DNA from: Nocardia fusca NBRC 14340
Lineage (GTDB): Bacteria; Actinomycetota; Actinomycetes; Mycobacteriales; Mycobacteriaceae
Reading direction: 5' to 3'
DNA length: 64,000 bases
NCBI RefSeq assembly: GCF_001618425.1
Contig: NZ_BDCU01000055.1
Location: 26,570-90,569 of the forward strand
The notes below the pieces were generated by a model. The model made no database searches and was not told where the DNA came from. It saw nothing but the letters and a program-made list of their open reading frames with translations. The position numbers and the translations under genes were made by a program. Numbering within the stretch: position 1 is the stretch's first letter; each line of letters opens with the position of its first letter. Positions 17,660-26,573 of the stretch are shown here, piece after piece.

Positions 17660-18669
17660 TTTCCACACCCCTGTACGACCTGTGCGAAACACAGCCAGTT
17701 GTCCGGCAGGAACCAGGGCGCCCACACATCGGCGTAGGGCCCGTTGCCGATCACATTGTTGAACTGCCGCAGTGAGACCGGCAGGATCTCGTAGAGCCGG
17801 TCCAGGTTGTCCCGGTTCTTCTCCAGGCCCTGGGTCATCGTGTTCAGGTTCTGGATCAGCGGGCCGAGCTGCCCGTTGTTCTCCAGGCCCATATCGCGCA
17901 GCAGACCCGACAGCGCGGCGACATTATCCAGCAACCGGCGCAGCAGGTCCTGGCGCAGGGCCACCGCGTTACCGATCGCCTCACCGCGGGTGAGCAGCAT
18001 CAGCACGCTGTTCTGATTGTCCGCGACCAGCTGCGAGACCTGGTCCATGCTCTGCAGCAGGGTGTCCACCTCGTCGCGCCGGGCATTGATCACCTTCGCC
18101 AGCGCGCCGATCGAATCCAGCGCGGTCACCGCGAGTTCCGGGGAATCACCCATCTGCCGGGAGAAGACGTCCAGCGCCTGCCGCAGTTTGTCCGGGTCGA
18201 TGCGCTCGATCCGCTCGAACGACGAGGTGTACTTCGGGTCCTGGATGACCTTGGCCAGGTTGTACGGAACCGAGGTGTTGGCCAGCGGGATCCGGCCGTC
18301 CGCCGATTCCTCGCCCGAGCCGGGCACCAGTTCGATATGCATGCGGCCGAGAATGGTCGACATCTCGATCGCGGCACGTGCGTCGGCGGCCACCCGGATA
18401 TCGCGGCTGATCTTCATCACGACCTCGACCTTGTCGCCGGCCAGGCGCACCGAACGCACCTCGCCGACCTCGATCCCGGAGACGTCCACCGTCGCGCCCG
18501 CGCGCATCCCGGCCGCCTGCGCGAATTCCGCGGTCACGGTCTTGTCGCCGAGCCGCAACTGAGAGAGCACACTCGAACCGACGACCAGCGCGGCCACCGC
18601 GGCGGCGGCGAGCAGCCCCTGCCACAGGAACCGGTTCTTCGCGAAGGCCGGACGACGCAACCGGGCCAT
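17656..18669 (-). CDS. mceC: Mce-family protein MceC
   Basis: 337 residues. An N-terminal membrane anchor (LWQGLLAAAAVAALVVGSSV) leads into an MlaD domain (VDVSGIEVGEVRSVRL) and the helical shaft region. The ATG shares one base with the mceB stop, indicating translational coupling. Two cysteines near the C-terminus (NWLCFAQVVQGCGK) resemble the terminal Cys pair of the neighbouring MceB. Confidence 0.87.
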   Translation of the reverse strand: MARLRRPAFAKNRFLWQGLLAAAAVAALVVGSSVLSQLRLGDKTVTAEFAQAAGMRAGATVDVSGIEVGEVRSVRLAGDKVEVVMKISRDIRVAADARAAIEMSTILGRMHIELVPGSGEESADGRIPLANTSVPYNLAKVIQDPKYTSSFERIERIDPDKLRQALDVFSRQMGDSPELAVTALDSIGALAKVINARRDEVDTLLQSMDQVSQLVADNQNSVLMLLTRGEAIGNAVALRQDLLRRLLDNVAALSGLLRDMGLENNGQLGPLIQNLNTMTQGLEKNRDNLDRLYEILPVSLRQFNNVIGNGPYADVWAPWFLPDNWLCFAQVVQGCGK

Positions 18670-19691
18670 CAGCGGCACACCTCCGTCTGCGAATCGCCGC
18701 CGATCCGGGAGAACAGGCCCGGCGGCAACAGCACACCCCACAGCGAGACGTCCAGATTGCAGATATAGGCGTTGCCGTAGGCGCCGTAGCCGGTGAAGCG
18801 GGCCAGGCCGTTGAGTACGTTCGGCAGTTCGACCGCGGCCTGATCCAGGGCGGCGCCGTTGAACAGCAGCAGTTCCACCGCGGTGGTGGCCTGGTCCTGG
18901 GCGGAGGCGATATCGGGTTTGACCGAGCCGATCAGCGCGGTCAGCGAATCGGTGGAATACGCCACCTGATCCACCGAACTCTTCAGCGTCTCCCCCTCGG
19001 CGTACAGCGCGTCCATCAGGCCTCTCGTCTGGGTGATCAGTGTCTCCAACTCCTGGCTGCGATTGGCCAGCCCGGCGATCACACTGCTGAGGTTGGTGAT
19101 CACCGCGCCGAGGATCTCGTCGCGCTGCCCGAAAGTGTTCGCCAGTTCCGCCGCCTGGGTGATCAGCGCGCTCAGCGAGACGCCGTCACCCTGCAGGACC
19201 TGGATCAGGGTGTCCGACAGCGAATTGACCTGGTCGGGCTGGAGCACGCTGAACAGCGGTTCGAATCCGGACAGCAGCGCCGACACATCGAAGGACGGTT
19301 CGGTGCGCTCGACGGGGATATGCGAACCGGCCGGTATCTCGGTGCCCTGCTCCTGGCCCGGCAGCAGCGCGATATAACGCTGACCGATCAGGTTCTGGTA
19401 CCGCACCAGCGCTTTGGTGGTATCGGTGAGCCGCTGCCGGGCCTCGATTCGCAGGACCAGCCGGGCCTTGTAATCGTCCTCGAATTCGAGCGAATCGACC
19501 CGGCCCACCCGTACCCCGGCCATGCGCACATCGTCGCCGACCCGCACCCCCATCACATCGGTGAAGGTGGCCGAATAGGTCTCGGTCTCCCCCGGCACCG
19601 ACCGTTGCAGCGTCGACCAGATGGTGAAGGTGAGCACGATCGCTACCACGGCGAAGATACTGAAACCGGCAATTGTCCGCGCCAGGCGCAT
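18669..19691 (-). CDS. mceB: Mce-family protein MceB
   Basis: 340 residues with an N-terminal membrane helix (IAGFSIFAVVAIVLTFTIW), an MlaD domain (VRMAGVRVGRVDSLEF) and the helical Mce region. It ends with CNLDVSLWG...QTEVCR. The ATG overlaps the mceA TGA by one base, and its own stop overlaps the mceC ATG. Confidence 0.87.
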   Translation of the reverse strand: MRLARTIAGFSIFAVVAIVLTFTIWSTLQRSVPGETETYSATFTDVMGVRVGDDVRMAGVRVGRVDSLEFEDDYKARLVLRIEARQRLTDTTKALVRYQNLIGQRYIALLPGQEQGTEIPAGSHIPVERTEPSFDVSALLSGFEPLFSVLQPDQVNSLSDTLIQVLQGDGVSLSALITQAAELANTFGQRDEILGAVITNLSSVIAGLANRSQELETLITQTRGLMDALYAEGETLKSSVDQVAYSTDSLTALIGSVKPDIASAQDQATTAVELLLFNGAALDQAAVELPNVLNGLARFTGYGAYGNAYICNLDVSLWGVLLPPGLFSRIGGDSQTEVCR

Positions 19692-21151
19692 CAGGCCTCC
19701 CCGTCGGAGTAGATATCGATCGTGCCGCCCGCGAGTATCGGCGTGAGCAGCAGCAGTTCGGCCGCGGTGGGTTGTCTGCCGAGCAGCGCGGCGACGGCGG
19801 CGTGACCGCGCAATTGCGCGATCGGCGCCCCGGCAGGAGCCGGTTGGCCGGGCACTGCCGGCGCCGCCTCGGGCGCCGGCGCGGTCGGAGAAGTGGGGAA
19901 CAGCGGCGTGGTGATCCCAGGGATGACCGGCAGCCCGGGTAGCACCGGCAGCCCGGGCAGCAGCGGCACAGCCGGCGTCGGTGCCGGTATCCCCGGGATC
20001 TGCGGCTGCGGTTTCGGTCCCGCTCCCTCGACCCAGCCGGGCAGCAGGGTGGCCGGATACTCCTGCGGCGGTGCGGTCTGCGGTACCGAGGGCCCACCGC
20101 AGCGCGGGCCGGTCATCTCGCCGTAGCGCGGGCAATCCTTCGCCGTGTACTGCTGGAACGGCGTGAACGATACGTCCAGGCTCCAGCGCATCTGTCGCTG
20201 CGCACCCCAGCCGAAGGCGCCCGAGAGCTTGCCGAGGGCCGCGTTGAGGTTGGCCACCGCGGTGGGGATCGCCTCCGGGTCCTGCGCCAGCGACCCGAAG
20301 AGTCCGTCGAGGCCGGGCACCAGGTCCTTGGCCGCGTCGGGATTACGGGCGAACAGCTCGTTCACCGAGTCCACCGCGCCACCGGCGTTGGCCAGCATGG
20401 TGATGAGATTCTCGCGGCGTTCGGTGAGGGTGCGGGCGGTGGTGACCGATTCCGAGAGCACACCGACGAGTTCGGGCGCCGACCGGCTCAGCGCCGTGGT
20501 CGCCCGGCCCAGGTCACCGAGCAGATCGCCGACCCCGTCGATATGCCGGACCTCGGTGACCCATTTGTCCAGCCGCTCGATCGTCGACCCCGGCGCCCGG
20601 GCGCCGGGGTCCAGCGCTTCGGAGAAGGTCGCCAGAACCCGGCCGAGCTTCTCCGGCTGGATATTGTCCAGCACGTTCCGCAGCACGGTGAGCGTCGTCT
20701 GCAACTGCACCGTTCCGGCGCTGCTGTCCTCGGGAATTTTCGCGCCCGCGGCCAACCGCCCGGGCGCGGCACCGTTGTCCACGAGCTCGATTCCGGTGAC
20801 GCCGAACAGGTTGTTCGGAATCACCCGGGCGGTGACGGTATCGGGAATGGTCGGCGCGATCCGGGGGTCGAGATCGATCCGGACCTGCTGCCGTTGCCCG
20901 GCGGCCACCACGTCCACGTCGGTCACCGCGCCCACCACCATGCCCCGGAACTTCACGTCGGCGCGCTCGGGCAACCCGTCACCGGTGCTGGTGAGCACCG
21001 CGTCGACCGGCACCCGGTCCTCGAACCGGCCGGTGTAGCGCAGGCCGAGCAGGCCCAGCAGCACCGCCACCAGCGTGATCATCGCCAGACCGGCCACCGT
21101 CATATGCCACGGGCGCGGCCCGCGCCCACTGTGATCGATGAACATCGCCAC
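19691..21151 (-). CDS. mceA: Mce-family protein MceA with long Pro-rich tail
   Basis: 486 residues from a GTG immediately after the yrbEB stop; the in-frame ATG at 21145 is also possible. Membrane anchor at about 17-38, MlaD domain (VKFRGMVVGAVTDVDV), helical region, then a Pro-rich tail of about 130 residues with repeated LPGLPV-type units near residue 400. MceA proteins carry the longest tails of the hexamer. The chain ends in a hydrophobic stretch (AELLLLTPILAGG). Confidence 0.88.
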   Translation of the reverse strand: MAMFIDHSGRGPRPWHMTVAGLAMITLVAVLLGLLGLRYTGRFEDRVPVDAVLTSTGDGLPERADVKFRGMVVGAVTDVDVVAAGQRQQVRIDLDPRIAPTIPDTVTARVIPNNLFGVTGIELVDNGAAPGRLAAGAKIPEDSSAGTVQLQTTLTVLRNVLDNIQPEKLGRVLATFSEALDPGARAPGSTIERLDKWVTEVRHIDGVGDLLGDLGRATTALSRSAPELVGVLSESVTTARTLTERRENLITMLANAGGAVDSVNELFARNPDAAKDLVPGLDGLFGSLAQDPEAIPTAVANLNAALGKLSGAFGWGAQRQMRWSLDVSFTPFQQYTAKDCPRYGEMTGPRCGGPSVPQTAPPQEYPATLLPGWVEGAGPKPQPQIPGIPAPTPAVPLLPGLPVLPGLPVIPGITTPLFPTSPTAPAPEAAPAVPGQPAPAGAPIAQLRGHAAVAALLGRQPTAAELLLLTPILAGGTIDIYSDGEA

Positions 21152-22015
21152 CTACCCCGAAATCCGGAACCCGGGGTCGATACCCCAGATGGCCAAGGTC
21201 AGGAAAAGATTCGCGAAAACCATCACGACGATCACCATCTTGATCGCCTGCCCGGCCGCCACCCCGACGCCTTCGGGCCCGCCGGTGGCGAAGAATCCGT
21301 AGTAGCACTGGATGTAGGTCGCCAGCAGTACGAACACCACGACCTTGAGCAGCGAGAAGAAGAGGTCCGGTCCGAGGAGGAACTGGAAGAAGTAGTGGTC
21401 GTAGGTACCCGCCGAGGTGCCGCCCAGCAGCAGCACCGACAGTTTCGTGGCCAGATACGCGACCGCCAGTCCCACGCTGTACAGCGGGATGATGGTGACG
21501 GTGGCCGCGATCATCCGGGTGCTCACCAGATACGGCAGCGGCCGGATGGCGATGGATTCCAGCGCGTCGATCTCCTCGGCGATCCGCATGGACCCCAGTT
21601 GCGCGGTGAATCGGCAGCCAGCCTGGATCGCGAACGCGAGGGTGGCAAGAATCGGCGCTAACTCCCGGGTGGTCGCGAAGCCGGAAATGGCCCCGGTGAG
21701 CGGGCCCATGGTCAGCAGGTTCAGCGCGCTGAAAGCCTCCATGCCCACGGTGATCCCGCCGAAACCGCACAGGATGATCACCACACCGACGGTCCCGCCG
21801 CCCACGACGAGCGAACCGTTGCCCCATCCCACGTCGGCGGTCAGCCGCAGCACTTCCTTGCGATAGTGCTTCAGCACGAACGGGATCGCGACCAGCGCCT
21901 GGACGAAGGTGATGCCCTGGTGACCGAGACGGCGGTTGGCCGCGATGGGCACCGCCGCCGCCGAGGTCACCATCCGGACCGGTTTGAGCACCGGTGGCGT
22001 GTACGGAGTGCCCAC
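21152..22015 (-). CDS. yrbEB: YrbE/MlaE-family ABC permease B of the mce system
   Basis: 287 residues, MlaE/YrbE fold with about five hydrophobic segments. Characteristic regions are TTRELAPILATLAFAIQAGCRFTAQLGSMRIAEEIDALE (in parts) and the C-terminal FANLFLTLAIW. GTG start one base after the yrbEA stop. It forms the inner-membrane channel with YrbEA; the ATPase (MceG/Mkl type) is not encoded in this window. Confidence 0.9.
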   Translation of the reverse strand: MGTPYTPPVLKPVRMVTSAAAVPIAANRRLGHQGITFVQALVAIPFVLKHYRKEVLRLTADVGWGNGSLVVGGGTVGVVIILCGFGGITVGMEAFSALNLLTMGPLTGAISGFATTRELAPILATLAFAIQAGCRFTAQLGSMRIAEEIDALESIAIRPLPYLVSTRMIAATVTIIPLYSVGLAVAYLATKLSVLLLGGTSAGTYDHYFFQFLLGPDLFFSLLKVVVFVLLATYIQCYYGFFATGGPEGVGVAAGQAIKMVIVVMVFANLFLTLAIWGIDPGFRISG

Positions 22016-22016
22016 C

Positions 22017-22877
22017 TCAGATCACCTTCGTCGGGAAGACGGTGTTGTACACCTGCGTGATGATGATGTTGGTGGCGAACAGCATCAGCGCCGAGGAGAC
22101 GACCGCCGAGTTCACCGCGTCGGCCACGCCCCCGGGGCCGCCCTTGGCGTGCAATCCGATATCGCAGGCGATGATCGCGGTCAGCACCCCGAAGATCGCC
22201 GATTTCACCAACGCCACCGCCATATCGTTGGCCACGGCGAACGAGGCGAACGAGCCGATGAACGAGCCCGGTGTCCCGGATTGCGCGTAGACGTTGAACA
22301 TATAGGCGGTCGCGAAACCGACGAACACGATGAACCCGCACAGCAGCATGCTCACCACCACGGCCGCCACCAGCCGTGGCGCCACGAGTCTGCGGACGGG
22401 GTCGACCCCCATCACCATCATGGCGTCGATCTCCTCCCGGATGGTCCGGGAACCGAGGTCGGCGCAGATGGCCGAACCCACCGCACCCGCGATCATGAGC
22501 GAGGTGACCAGCGGCGCGCCCTGGCGGATGATGCCCAGGCCGGCCACGGCGCCGATGAAAGTGGTGGCGCCGACCTGGTTCACCAGCGCGCCGATCTGGA
22601 TCGAGACCACCACCGCGATGGGCATGGCCACGAAGATGGTGGGCGCGGCGGACACATTGGCCATGAACGCGCACTGTTTGGCGAACTCCGCGAACGGGAA
22701 GCGTCGCGCGACCACCGCTTTCACGGTCTCCACCACGGCTTCCCGACCCAGGGTCACCTGCCGGCCCAGGGTTTCCAGGGAACGCTGCGGATGCCGCTGC
22801 CACAGCCCTTTGAGATCGTCGACTGCCTGCTCGAGGTCGGTGCGCTGCGCCGGCTTGTCCGGCCCGGTCGTCACCAT
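22017..22877 (-). CDS. yrbEA: YrbE/MlaE-family ABC permease A of the mce system
   Basis: 286 residues. The MlaE signature is clear: RQGAPLVTSLMIAGAVGSA followed by IREEIDAMMVMGVDP. The N-terminal ~70 residues are cytoplasmic. It is the first transport subunit of the operon and overlaps the small membrane-protein gene upstream by 7 bp. Confidence 0.9.
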   Translation of the reverse strand: MVTTGPDKPAQRTDLEQAVDDLKGLWQRHPQRSLETLGRQVTLGREAVVETVKAVVARRFPFAEFAKQCAFMANVSAAPTIFVAMPIAVVVSIQIGALVNQVGATTFIGAVAGLGIIRQGAPLVTSLMIAGAVGSAICADLGSRTIREEIDAMMVMGVDPVRRLVAPRLVAAVVVSMLLCGFIVFVGFATAYMFNVYAQSGTPGSFIGSFASFAVANDMAVALVKSAIFGVLTAIIACDIGLHAKGGPGGVADAVNSAVVSSALMLFATNIIITQVYNTVFPTKVI

Positions 22878-23086
22878 GGCAGGTCCGGGCCGGTCGTCTC
22901 GAGGTCACCGGTCAGGTACTGCTGCAACAGCACGAACCCGGCGCCCACCACCGCGATTCCGGCGGCGAGGACACACAGCAGGGCGAGCCAGAGACCGAAA
23001 CGCAGAATCGGGTTGACCTTCATCCGCCCACCGAGGATCTTGACGACGATCACCAGGATGTCGATGAGCCATACCAGCGCCATCAT
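22871..23086 (-). CDS. Small membrane protein 2 at the head of the mce operon
   Basis: 71 residues with two hydrophobic segments (ALVWLIDILVIVVKIL and FGLWLALLCVLAAGIAVVGAGFVLLQ). The ATG shares a base with the stop of the preceding small gene, and its end overlaps yrbEA. No characterised family recognised; coupling suggests a role in, or assembly of, the Mce complex. Confidence 0.7.
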   Translation of the reverse strand: MMALVWLIDILVIVVKILGGRMKVNPILRFGLWLALLCVLAAGIAVVGAGFVLLQQYLTGDLETTGPDLPW

Positions 23087-23310
23087 CAGGTCATCGTCAC
23101 GTTCGCGAAGGTGAGCACGGGCCAGCACACGATGGAACCGAGGAACGAGATGATCACGTCCAGACCGTGCATCTCACGCAGATGCGATGTGTGCGTGAGC
23201 GTCCAGACGATCCCGATGAGCCCGTAGGGAATGCCGAGGATGATCAGGGTCCCGAGAAACTCGGACACCTTCATCTCATAGCTGAACAGTCGATCCAGCC
23301 GCTTGAGCAT
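23086..23310 (-). CDS. Small membrane protein 1, first gene of the mce operon
   Basis: 74 residues with two probable membrane helices (FLGTLIILGIPYGLIGIVWTL and VIISFLGSIVCWPVLTF). The ATG at 23310 has AAGGAAC upstream. It overlaps the next small gene. I do not recognise a family; it lacks catalytic-looking motifs. Confidence 0.7.
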   Translation of the reverse strand: MLKRLDRLFSYEMKVSEFLGTLIILGIPYGLIGIVWTLTHTSHLREMHGLDVIISFLGSIVCWPVLTFANVTMT

Positions 23311-23586
23311 AGTGCGTTCCTTCCTTGACCGGCCGCTGACGCAGCCTCCCCGCGGGGGAACGTCTGAGACGGTCGGGTCGGAGCGGTATGTTACGCAGCA
23401 TTCCTGTCTTGACGGAAGCTTTTGGAGAAGATTCGTGGTCCGGGATCACCGCTCGTTACCAGTTCTCAGTGCGTTTCACATTGCGTCCAATGAGACATAA
23501 GTTAGCGGCTGTTCATTCATACCATCCGACTGTTGGAAGAATTTGGAGTAACTTAGACCACACCGGATCCCTGTGGAAGGACACTC
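23311..23586. promoter_or_regulatory. Divergent control region of the mce operon and the DUF2236 gene
   Basis: 276 bp, AT-richer than its surroundings from about 23480. It holds an inverted pair TAAGTTA (23498-23504) / TAACTTA (23549-23555). No KstR-type TNNAACNNGTTNNA box was found, so I see no evidence that this mce operon is in the KstR regulon. Confidence 0.35.
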
Positions 23587-24519
23587 ATGACCGCCGCCGC
23601 ACACTCCTGGCAAACCGACGCCGCACCCGGTCCGCGGCCCGCCGATCAGCCGCGGCTGACCACCGAGCAGACGCGCATCCGGATCGGCACCACCCACCGC
23701 CCCTTCACCAAACGACCCCTGAAACTCACCGACGCCCTGGACTTCTGGCAGTTCGCGGGCGCCGCGGCGAACGTCATCATGCAGATGGCCCGTCCCGGGG
23801 TCGGCTACGGCGTCGCCGAGAGCAAGGTGGAATCGGGCTCACTGATGAAGCGGCCGTGGAAACGCGCCCGCACCACCACCCAGTACCTGGCCGTGGCCAT
23901 CCTCGGCGACGAAGAGGAGAAGAAGGCCTTCCGCGAAGCGGTGAACGGCGCCCACCGCCAGGTGCGCTCCGAACCCGGCGCCCCGGTGAAGTACAACGCC
24001 TTCGATCGCGATCTCCAGCTCTGGGTGGCGGCCTGTCTCTACATCGGTTTCGAGGACACCTACCAGCTGCTCGCCGGCCGGATGAGCCCCGAACAGAACG
24101 AGGCGTTCTACCGGTCCTCCTCCGCCCTGGGCACTACGCTGCAGGTCACCGAGGATATGTGGCCGGCCACCCGGGCCGAGTTCGACGAATACTGGAACAC
24201 CGCCTGCGAACAGGCGGTGCTCGACGACTTCGTCCGCTCCTACCTCGAGGACCTGCTGAACCTGCGGATGATCCACTGGTACCTGCGCATTCCGTTCCGC
24301 GGTCTGCTCAGATTCCTCACCATCGGTTTCCTGAGCCCCTGGTTCCGTGAGCAGATGCGGGTCGAATGGTCCGATGCCGATCAGCGCCGGTTCGAGAATC
24401 TCTTCCTCTTCGTCGGTTTCGTGAACCGCTTCATCCCCCGCTTCCTGCGGCACGGCGGCAGTCACGCCCTGATGGCCGACGTGCGGCGCCGCATCAAGAG
24501 GCGAAAGAACCTCATCTGA
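23587..24519 (+). CDS. DUF2236 / MpaB-like oxygenase-family protein
   Basis: 310 residues. Family-typical segments are NVIMQMARPGVGYGVAESKVESG, KRARTTTQYL, HRQVRSE and FDRDLQLWVAACLY. DUF2236 includes the latex-clearing protein Lcp and fungal MpaB, heme-dependent oxygenases with a conserved His; whether this member binds heme is not known. The ATG has GGAAGGAC upstream. It is divergent from the mce operon, which raises the possibility of action on an imported lipid. Confidence 0.8.
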   Translation: MTAAAHSWQTDAAPGPRPADQPRLTTEQTRIRIGTTHRPFTKRPLKLTDALDFWQFAGAAANVIMQMARPGVGYGVAESKVESGSLMKRPWKRARTTTQYLAVAILGDEEEKKAFREAVNGAHRQVRSEPGAPVKYNAFDRDLQLWVAACLYIGFEDTYQLLAGRMSPEQNEAFYRSSSALGTTLQVTEDMWPATRAEFDEYWNTACEQAVLDDFVRSYLEDLLNLRMIHWYLRIPFRGLLRFLTIGFLSPWFREQMRVEWSDADQRRFENLFLFVGFVNRFIPRFLRHGGSHALMADVRRRIKRRKNLI

Positions 24520-24596
24520 CCCACCGCATGAGTCGTACCGCGGATGGCCGCGTAGCCACGGCCACCGTGCCCAACCCACGCGTGCGCCGGCCTCGC

Positions 24597-24809
24597 TCAG
24601 GACGCGTACTTGTCGATGCCCATCCACCATGCTTCGAGTTCGCCTTCCTGGTAGTACTCCGGCGGCGGGCGATACCCGTTGGGCAAGTCCACCGTCGTGG
24701 CGGCGGTCCGCAGCGCGATCGCACGGATCTCCGCGGGCTCGCGGGTATCCGAGGGCACCTCGGTGTAGACCTCCGGCAGCAGGATTCGAGGGCCGAGTGC
24801 GTGGAATCG
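24597..24809 (-). pseudogene. Gene remnant: C-terminal end of an unrecognised protein
   Basis: A 70-codon frame, open from just inside an in-frame TGA at 24810-24812 to a TGA at 24597, reads LGPRILLPEVYTEV, then LPNGYRPPPEYYQEGELEAW and WMGIDKYAS. Its composition looks like real protein (aromatic and acidic, coherent), but no start codon or ribosome site precedes it. I interpret it as the surviving 3' end of a deleted gene. Function unknown. Confidence 0.45.
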
Positions 24810-25035
24810 TCACATTCCACGCGCCCTGAGGAAGCCTTGACTTGAGCTCGACGCGTGGTTCGAGGTTTCTGCCACAGGGCGACAGGAAAATCTCCGGTAG
24901 GGGTTCGGGTCGTCGGGCGGAGGAGACTGCTATCGGAGTTCGATTCGCCACACGTCTTCCTCGCACCTCGACCGCCGACCTGATCGAGATCGATTCGAAC
25001 CGGGATTCCCTGGAGCCGATCGCGCGAGCGAAGAA

Positions 25036-26304
25036 ATGAGCAGCGCAGCATCCCGAGGTCCGACCGGCCTGGCAGAGATTACGCAAGAGGCCGCGGAACG
25101 TGCGGTACGCGCCCTCGATATGTGCGCCTCGGACATCGTCCGACGAGAGCACGCCATGTTCGGTGGAGCGCGGCAATCCGCCGATCTATTTCTCGGCAAG
25201 GATTACCGCGGCAAGGAAGTCACCGGCAGCGCACAACAGCAATCCGGGCCGGAGGTCACGGCTGCCCTGCGAGGCGGGACTCCCGGTATCCCCCGGCAGT
25301 CGTCCGGCGCGGACCGGCATGCCTCCTCCGGAGACGGAGCGGGAGAGCCTCCACCGCCGCCCGCGGGCGGCCGATCCGGAGGCGACGACGACGAGCCGCA
25401 CATACGCCTGGATCTGGGTGGCCCCGGTTCGCCCGCGCTCCCCGCGAACGCCGACAGCGCGGCCTTGGCGCGGGGCTCGCTGACCGCCGCGCTGCGCGAC
25501 TGGTCTGCACCCGGTTACGTCGACGATATCGCGAACGCCGTCGGAGACGTGGTCGCGCACGGTCGCGGCACGGTCCGGCTCACCGCGGAAACCGTCGACC
25601 GGACGGACGGGTCCCGGCTGCTCCGCATCGAGGTCACCCACACCGACGCCGGCCGGGTACGTACGACGTGGGAACTGGACCGGACGCCGCGGGCGGTGGA
25701 GCGGGTCGTGCCGGAACCCGGCTCCACCGGCTCCACCCCGCAACCGGAGCGCGCGGCAGTGGCCGACGGGGACGACCGGAGAACGCCGCTGTGGGAGTCG
25801 GTGTACCAGGACTATCAAAAGGGAGTCGGAGAGGTCCGCAGGGCGATGGCCCGAGACTTGGCGGACAACTATCCGTGGCTCACGCCGGCGCAGATCGACG
25901 ATGCGAAATTGATCATCTCGGAGCTGTACACGAATTCGGTCGCCTATTCACCGGACCATCGAGGCCGAATCGATATCACCTCGCCGGCGGACGGTCAGGT
26001 GCGCGTCTCGGTGACCAATGCCATGGGCCCCGGTGATGCGTTGAAAATGGCGGACTGGGTTCCCGACCAGCAGTCCGTCGAACGTCAAGGGGGCCGGGGC
26101 ACTCAACTCGCACACGCGCTGAGCGCGGCCTGCGGCCGGGATCTCCATTTCGGAACAGAAGGCTCGAGCGCCACACACTGGTTCGAACTCCACCGCTTCG
26201 ACGAGGGTGGCGGCAGCGACCCGGTAATCGATATGAGTGAGTTGGCGGGCGATCTGGCCGACCTGGGTATCAATGTCGACGACCTCCGCCCTGATGGGGA
26301 GTAG
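25036..26304 (+). CDS. RsbW-like HATPase-domain protein with a second degenerate ATPase-like segment
   Basis: 422 residues. Residues about 265-390 form a HATPase_c_2 (anti-sigma serine kinase type) domain: the N box ISELYTNSVAYS near 293 and the G2-like GGRGTQLAHALS near 352. An upstream segment at about 150-220 (YVDDIANAVGDVVAHGRGTVRLT...RIEVTHTDAG) looks like a decayed copy of the same fold. The N-terminus (1-60) is helical, followed by a Pro/Gly-rich linker. Such proteins usually act on sigma-factor or anti-anti-sigma partners, but none is adjacent. Ribosome site is weak. Confidence 0.65.
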   Translation: MSSAASRGPTGLAEITQEAAERAVRALDMCASDIVRREHAMFGGARQSADLFLGKDYRGKEVTGSAQQQSGPEVTAALRGGTPGIPRQSSGADRHASSGDGAGEPPPPPAGGRSGGDDDEPHIRLDLGGPGSPALPANADSAALARGSLTAALRDWSAPGYVDDIANAVGDVVAHGRGTVRLTAETVDRTDGSRLLRIEVTHTDAGRVRTTWELDRTPRAVERVVPEPGSTGSTPQPERAAVADGDDRRTPLWESVYQDYQKGVGEVRRAMARDLADNYPWLTPAQIDDAKLIISELYTNSVAYSPDHRGRIDITSPADGQVRVSVTNAMGPGDALKMADWVPDQQSVERQGGRGTQLAHALSAACGRDLHFGTEGSSATHWFELHRFDEGGGSDPVIDMSELAGDLADLGINVDDLRPDGE

Positions 26305-26573
26305 GCGAACCGGCATTCACGGCAGCGACCGGCGGCGATCGGTCGCCGCCGGGCCCGGCGCGGCGAGCCGGTGACTCCGGCACCGCCCGGCCCCACGAGA
26401 TGCAGGTGAGTCGCTCGGGTCGATTCGTACGGCGGCGTTGGACAATCGCAGGGGCCGGGCCGCGGCACCCGTCGGAGGCGGAAGGGACGGCACCCGGCGC
26501 TCGAGGCACGGATCGCGGTTCCGGACCCGGACGATTTCGCGCGAGCGGGCGCGGCGCAGGAGGTGATCGCGGC

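Noticed and set aside
24512..25176. Long minus-strand frames over the remnant
   Set aside because: Arg/Pro-rich translations without motifs; the short in-frame remnant at 24597-24809 is the more protein-like reading.
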